A DNA stretch of 60,741 nt, from the NCBI GenBank assembly GCA_001579985.1, contig LRSR01002680.1, forward strand, positions 1 through 60,741, written 5' to 3'. This stretch comes from Hypsibius dujardini. Its lineage: Eukaryota; Tardigrada; Eutardigrada; Parachela; Hypsibiidae. The stretch's first letter is position 1. Every line of letters begins with the position of its first letter. The position numbers were made by a program, and so were the translations under genes. The notes below the pieces were generated by a model. It did not search any database and was not told the DNA's origin. It saw nothing but the letters and a program-made list of their open reading frames with translations. Below, piece by piece: positions 47,448 through 60,741 of this stretch.

Positions 47448-48343
47448 TCTTGTATCCATCCATTTCTTTCTCTTTTTCTATGCATCACTGCTAATGCCAA
47501 AAAAGCTGAAGATTCCCTTGAACCGGTTTCATCCCAAGACTGAGATGTACATATATACTCTTCGCGTTGTTCTCTTTGCAAAATGACAAAAATCTTATTC
47601 TTTCCGGGGGGTTTTGTCCGCAATCTTTCTTTATGCAACGTCCACGTGTGAAAGAATGTGCAAAAAAGAGGTTTATTTTTAAGGAATGTCAGTTGCGAGG
47701 GATTAGCGTGCAACCACTGTAATAAGCCAGGACGGTTCCGCGTGTGCATTGTCTCGCGTTGGTTGTATCTGTTGTGAGACACAGGGTGGATCGCATCGAA
47801 AGCGATCGGGAGATTCAGGATTGATAGATATTGTACTAGAAGACCATCATCTTTACCTGTAATTATATATTCCTATATATACTTTATATAGGACTCTAGC
47901 TAGAGGTATCCATGCATAATGCGGGGTTATAAATGAGGGGCTGCTAAAAACGGGTCGTTATCCCATTGGATTAGGTTTCGAGAAAAACGCATTTGAAGTA
48001 GGTAGTAAAAAAATCCAAAAATCAAATGTTGACGCACTGATATGAGGGGCATGCTGAGAAGATTGAAAGTCCATTTTTAAAAAAATAATGGGCAACGAAA
48101 TATTAAATATCCGAAATCTTATTCGGAACCTGTAAGGTATTGTGAATAGGAAATAAAAGTTCCAGTTAGGTTGGCCAACAACTGACCAATGGGCAAACGC
48201 TGCAGCAAAGCTCACTTGTAAAAACGTAAACAATCAATCGATTGATCATGCATCGTGATAAAAAAGCTCTCCGAAGTGCGCCTTCAATAATTTTAAAAAT
48301 CATCGATCCCCTCTTGAATGTTTTAACAGTTTGAAAGTAACTT
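47448..48343. other. 3' flank of the bZIP gene
   Basis: Mostly 3' UTR and intergenic DNA. No gene is seen. Confidence 0.45.
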
Positions 48344-48880
48344 TTGGAGACTTGGCTCCATCTATTGCAACCGTCTGGAGATACTTTCGTGAATTTCGGG
48401 TTGGAAGGATTGATCTGGAAAATTGAGCATCTTCATTACACCCGCAGCTTCAGTGACGCCCCTCGTAGATTGGTGTACCCGTGGTACGGCATGTACAAAC
48501 GTGACAAACACCTTGCGCTAACCGAGTTATGCCGCTACACTCGTTGCACGGCTGTTGTACATGGCTGTCGAGTTAAAGCGCTTGACTCGGTTAGCGCAAA
48601 GTTTTCGCCACGTGTGTATATTCGAAGCAGCCAGCCAGGAGATTGCACATTCGGGAGATTGTTGTGGATGGGGATCATCTACAGTTTAAGCTCAACAAAC
48701 AGCTCATCTTTTTCTTCCTCATGGCTAAGCCCCAACAACTTGAAGGAACTGGTGAGATTTTGCCGTGGACTGGATCGTCTTGAGATAAATGACATTAAAT
48801 TATCGCCGAAGAAGTCGAAAAGGAGAACATCGAACGAGATGATTTATGTCCGGCTGGATTTAGTGTGGGAAAAGCAATGA
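48344..48880 (+). CDS. Unrecognised 178-codon open frame
   Basis: A single ATG-to-stop frame of 178 codons with balanced composition and a basic C-terminal segment (LSPKKSKRRTS). There is no signal peptide and no motif I recognise. The phrase LKELVRFCRGLDRLEI looks vaguely like a leucine-rich or F-box-linked repeat, too short to call. It contains a perfect 15-bp inverted repeat (48514-48528 and 48586-48600 region). It may be a genuine lineage-specific gene, a retrocopy fragment or chance. Confidence 0.35.
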   Translation: METWLHLLQPSGDTFVNFGLEGLIWKIEHLHYTRSFSDAPRRLVYPWYGMYKRDKHLALTELCRYTRCTAVVHGCRVKALDSVSAKFSPRVYIRSSQPGDCTFGRLLWMGIIYSLSSTNSSSFSSSWLSPNNLKELVRFCRGLDRLEINDIKLSPKKSKRRTSNEMIYVRLDLVWEKQ

Positions 48881-49256
48881 AGTTACAATAATCCAAATTC
48901 CTGGGTCGCACCACGATCAGTTTTCATTGCAATATTAGTGCAAGAACCACCGGGATTGCCCTCATGTTACGGCGTTCTTTGACGTCTCTGATAAGCAGGC
49001 TCTCAGTCTGGTCGTTCTCTGCCTTGGTTTGTTTGTTCGATACTGTTAACTACTTTCTTGCTTTCGTTTTGGCCATCTTATTAGGCAATAAAGTCTCCCG
49101 CGGCAACACATCTCACATTTTGTGGTCTGTCTGTCTACCCTTTTTACCCATTTGGTTTGCATCGACCATCGATGGAGTCCAGGTCTTTCTTCTGCAGTGC
49201 CGGTTATCAATCTCCCGATACGAAACCTTCTCTTGTTGTAACTTGACTTAATCAGC

Positions 49257-52859
<3,603 letters not shown>

Positions 52860-52948
52860 TTATTATCCAGAAAGGTTCATTTTATAAGAAACGCGCAAGA
52901 AAAATATATTCCAGCGAAGTGGAGGCGATTGAACAGTCACAATATTGA

Positions 52949-53552
52949 ATGATTGGTAAAATATTCCACGAACAACCGAAGAGACAGGTCACAGAGAAAA
53001 CATTGTTAAGAGCAAGATGACGGCAGAGGGCCTCCTCCAGCTGCCATGCTCGCTTCGACAACTCAAAATCCCATTTGAAGAGCTCAGATTCCAAGAACGG
53101 ATGATATTGATCCAAAATATGCAAACCCAAGAGAATAAGGTATCGGCAAGGTAGAGCTTCCTAGAAGGCCACCTCCAGATGTGCTACTCTAAAACAAACA
53201 TTCTTCAATTTATCAAGTTAGGAAGCACAACGGTCAACATTGAAAAAACAACCAAAGTGGAAGGGGACAAGAAGGGTCAAGGAGATGTGTAGCCTAAGCC
53301 GACAGACAGGCAGACCCTACACACTTAAAGACATACATACATGCGTACTGACTAGCAGACGGACAGATTGACTGATTGACAGGCAGGCAGATGGACAATA
53401 AACAAAATTTAAACACGCACCCTTGTCCCGCCCCCTTCCCCCACGCAGCGGGGACGGGGGGGGAGAAGAAAACATTTTGCTTGTATATTGGAGGTTTGTG
53501 TTGATGTAAACATTGTAAGTGTTATGGGCATTTTGTCCTTTGTGAAAATAAA
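52949..53552. other. Intergenic, cholinesterase to SPG7
   Basis: Contains 3' UTR, a G-rich run at about 53450-53464 and an AATAAAA near 53548, just before the SPG7 start. No gene is seen. Confidence 0.5.
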
Positions 53553-58036
<4,484 letters not shown>

Positions 58037-58147
58037 AACTTGTAGAAATGGACGAAGCTGCCCGTTAGCACAGTCAAAGAGTATCATGTCACCCGGTTTC
58101 TTTGGTGTGTGGTTTTACCACTTTTAGAGACTCTTTTCGAAATTATG

Positions 58148-58153
58148 AATAAA
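58148..58153 (+). terminator. Poly(A) signal AATAAA for SPG7
   Basis: AATAAA 112 bp after the SPG7 stop codon and 44 bp before the stop of the convergent PHOSPHO-type gene, so the two 3' ends nearly touch. Confidence 0.55.
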
Positions 58154-58196
58154 ATTCAAGAGATCCTTTCCGTCTGTCCAGGGCACAATGCCTGCC

Positions 58197-58265
58197 TTAA
58201 CCTTTGAAAATATAGACATACCAGTCAGGCAGTGGCTTCAGTATATCGAAAAAGGACAAACAGGC

Positions 58266-58304
<39 letters not shown>

Positions 58305-59508
58305 CAGACAGTAAGAAGATACAGACATTCCAGAGGGCCGGCAGATACTCACTTTCGCTGGGTCTTGGTTAATTTTGTCTAGGAGTTTGTATCCCTTCCG
58401 AGCAGCGACGTAATCGGCCGTGCCTAATCGAGTACTCGGACAGTAGTCGTTCATGCCATCGCCGAAAAAGACAATGCTTTGGTAGTGCTGACTGTGTTGG
58501 GTGTGAAATCGGTCCATGTGCTCCTCCAAGACCCTGCCCTTGCAGAGGTTGTCTGCGCTCATCCTGCAGGTGCTATTTTGGTGGTGGTATTCGATTCGCA
58601 AACAGTCGTCTTCATCTAGCCGGGCAGGGTTTGTATAGACCGAGTTGGAGGGGAAGATATCTTCCAGCCGACAGTAATGGAGGATGTACCAGATGAAAAG
58701 GCTGTTCGAGTCGGAGATGATGATACAGTCGTAGGTGTCCCGGTTCAGACGGATGTGCTGGAAAAATTCCACCATGCCTGCAGAAATGAAAAAAAGATAT
58801 GCTGAGGAATAACTGCAGCCAGTAATGGGCACTCCAATGAGTAACAAATCTCTGTGTTTAGGGCTGTGTCGATGTCTGTATCTATGCCTGTGTCTGTGTC
58901 TGTGTCTGTGTTTGTGTCTTTGCCTGGCTCTGTGCCTGTGTCTGTGTCTGTGTTTGTGTCTGTGTCTGTGTCTGTGTCTGTGTCTGTATCTGTGTCTGTC
59001 TGTGTCTGTGTCTGTGTCTGCATATGTGTCTGTATGTATGTCCGTGTCTTTGTGTCTGTGCGTTTGTGTTCATGTTTGTGTTTGTGTTTTAGCCGCGTCT
59101 GTCTATTGCGGCAAACAATTTTACTTTCTAAAATTCAATCAATCAAGCAATGTGTATCTAGTCAGAAATTAGATAAATAAAGATGCTAGTCGGTGGTTCC
59201 ATTCATGAAATCAAGCAAGTGTGCGTTGAGTGATAATGTAAAAAGTGGTTACCGGAAACAAGAGGAGCCCTTTGCATATGTGCCCTGATGGCGTCACTAC
59301 CGATTCCCTGGTCGTGTAAGAACTCAAAAATGGCTTGCATATATTTGGTCCATCCCGCGGTTTTCCTCAGCACTGATATCTCCTCCGGTAGCTCTTTCCC
59401 TTCCAACAAACGCAGCACAAAAATGTCCGTATTCTCCTCACAAATTGTGTGATCAAAATCAAAGGCAAGCAAGGTTCGTTTCGATGTCGATCCATGTTTA
59501 ACCGCCAT
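58197..59508 (-). CDS. PHOSPHO1/PHOSPHO2-type HAD phosphatase
   Basis: Small HAD-superfamily phosphatase; family members act on phosphoethanolamine/phosphocholine (PHOSPHO1) or pyridoxal 5'-phosphate (PHOSPHO2). Exons 59508-59253, 58777-58353, 58235-58197, in phase; 239 residues, like PHOSPHO2 as I recall. HAD motif I is LLAFDFDHT (both Asp present), motif II is CIIISDSN, and motif IV is IVFFGDGMND. DNLCKGRVLEEH precedes motif IV, and the cysteines around STCRMSADNLCKG are as expected. The last exon (12 codons) is short and less certain; without it the protein would read into the CAGA-rich intron. Which of the two family members it represents is not decided. Confidence 0.85.
58257..58312. repeat. 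(CAGA)n microsatellite, phosphatase intron 2
   Basis: CAGA run just after the short last exon, 41-95 bp before the upstream exon on the gene strand. Confidence 0.9.
58870..59092. repeat. (TGTCTG)n hexanucleotide run, phosphatase intron 1
   Basis: Imperfect TGTCTG hexamers with TGTTTG/TATCTG variants; in the phosphatase transcript it reads CAGACA. Confidence 0.92.
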
Positions 59509-59925
59509 TTTTATACAGACAAACACAAATGACCGGCCAAAATTTGAAAGAAACTTTAGATGCGGCGGAAGAAATATATAAGTTCTCGTGAAGTGACTGA
59601 TGAGTGACGCTAAAAATATCATGCCGACAGACGCGCCAAGTCTTGACAATTGTCTGCCTGCTTTACTAACCACATGGTGCACACTTTGAACTGTTCTGTG
59701 TCCCACGTGTCTCACTCTGCAAATCATGCCTGAAACTATGGTAACGAATTTCACTCAAGTAGAGAAACATCTTGTCATTTTACAGAGATGACTCTCAAAA
59801 TTTAAAATTCCAGATCCATTTTTTGAAGTGATCCACTTTAATTTCTTTCAGTATATTTAAGCAAATAAATAGTAATTAAGTAAGGTTTTTAATATATATA
59901 TATATATAATATATATTTAGGAGGA
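59509..59925. promoter_or_regulatory. Bidirectional promoter interval
   Basis: 417 bp between the start codons of a leftward phosphatase and a rightward gene. It includes a (TA)n stretch at 59892-59918. No other coding exon fits, so both promoters probably lie here. Confidence 0.5.
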
Positions 59926-60722
59926 ATGCAAAGTGAGTTTGTTCGGCCATTTGAGCTGCTTCATTCAATCAAGTATCGCAGCGAAGATGATCGAGCCAAG
60001 GCGCAGGCTGTAACCATTCAGCAGTGGATGAATGTCTGCCATCAGGCACTGCCGCCGGCACAACGACAGGATGGCTTTACCCATCGACCCAATGCCCCCA
60101 CAATTGATTTGTTTCGTGGCCCAGAGCCGACTAAAGTAATCCTAATGGGCGTGGCTGCAATTCCTAGACGGGAAGGGGAGCGAGATCAGATGGCTCATGA
60201 TTCACACAAATTGAAACGTACGTGGATAATTAATACCAAGGTACTTCACATAATATGTAATAACTTGTAACACGCAGACGCAATACAGCCACAGATACGG
60301 ACACACAAAGACACAGACACAGACACAGACACAGGCACCGACACAGGCACAGAGCCAGGCAAAGACACAGACACAGACACAGACACAGACACAGACACAG
60401 ACACAGACACAGACACAGACACAGACACAGGCACCGACACAGACACAGACCCAGGCAAAGACACAGGCATAAACACATGTCTGTAAAATTGCATTTTCCA
60501 AAATCACTCTTTAGTTCTCATTGGTAAAATTAGTTTGAATTTAACCATTTTTTTCAGGCCACCTATCGGGATGACTGTGAAGCGATGCGAAGTCAACTGG
60601 CAGATCGAGGCCGCCACGACTACCAACAAATGGTCAGATGGAAGGCGGAGAAAGCCTTTGAGATGATTAGTCGCGCCAAGGACCTCAACTTCCATCAACG
60701 GGATGAGATCCGAGAAATTGAT
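59926..60722 (+). CDS. 5' part of an unrecognised gene, running off the window
   Basis: Two exons in phase 0: 59926-60240 and 60558-60722 (donor gtgagt at 60723). The first 160 residues are soluble and charged: QQWMNVCHQALPPAQRQDGF, then TIDLFRGPEPTKVILMGVA, then a basic/acidic helical stretch (YRDDCEAMRSQLADRGRHDY). No signal peptide and no motif I recognise. An acceptor-like ttag lies just before the ATG, so a 5' UTR exon may exist upstream. It continues beyond the window. Confidence 0.7.
60296..60472. repeat. (ACAGAC)n hexanucleotide run in intron 1
   Basis: Hexamer run with variants (ggcacc, ccaggc), mirror partner of 58870-59092 across the shared promoter. It generates long Cys/Val frames on the minus strand that are artefacts. 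Confidence 0.92.
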
Positions 60723-60741
60723 GTGAGTGCAAAATTAGCGA

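Noticed and set aside
58825-60507. Cys/Leu- or Val/Ser-rich frames on both strands
   Set aside because: Products of the TGTCTG/ACAGAC hexamer runs inside introns.

Overview
This is nuclear DNA from an animal. Protein-coding genes are split by short GT-AG introns of about 45 bp to 3 kb, both strands are used, intergenic space is AT-rich, and there are retroelement relics and many (TGTC)n/(CAGA)n microsatellites inside introns. Gene content (SLC6 transporter, true cholinesterase, paraplegin, REV1, CREBZF-type bZIP, astacins, 8-cysteine defensin-like peptides) points to an invertebrate metazoan. I cannot name the phylum with confidence. All splice models were built by eye from reading frame, intron phase and splice consensus.

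Layout. 1.1-4.9 kb (+): complete 20-exon SLC6 neurotransmitter-type transporter. 6.6-11.4 kb (-): astacin-fold gene A ending in a cysteine module and a bulb-type (mannose-type) lectin. 12.2 kb (+): small secreted defensin-like peptide. 12.9-18.0 kb: broken exons, a dead DIRS-like retrotransposon, a 0.42 kb long inverted repeat, and a second defensin-like exon (-). 18.2-25.6 kb (-): decayed Ty3/gypsy-type element interrupted by a CCGT-rich satellite. 26.5-32.0 kb (-): astacin-fold gene B, with a different cysteine-rich C-terminus. 29.4-33.5 kb is a direct duplicate of 8.0-13.4 kb, including a broken second defensin-like copy. 33.5-35.0 kb: a long-TIR element and a solo LTR. 37.7-42.8 kb (-): REV1. 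45.1-47.4 kb (+): CREBZF-like bZIP factor. 49.3-52.9 kb (+): cholinesterase. 53.6-58.0 kb (+): paraplegin (SPG7). 58.2-59.5 kb (-): PHOSPHO-type HAD phosphatase. 59.9 kb to the end (+): 5' part of an unrecognised gene.

How it fits together. The two flanks hold ordinary housekeeping or neuronal genes. The 6-33 kb middle is a fast-changing accessory block. Its most unusual content is a duplicated pair of astacin-fold proteins that have both lost the catalytic glutamate (HQxxH) and the Met-turn methionine, carry different C-terminal binding-type modules, and sit among secreted cysteine-rich peptides. I read this as a candidate secreted recognition or defence locus built on catalytically dead astacins; that role is inference. 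The rest of the accessory block is repeats and dead mobile DNA.
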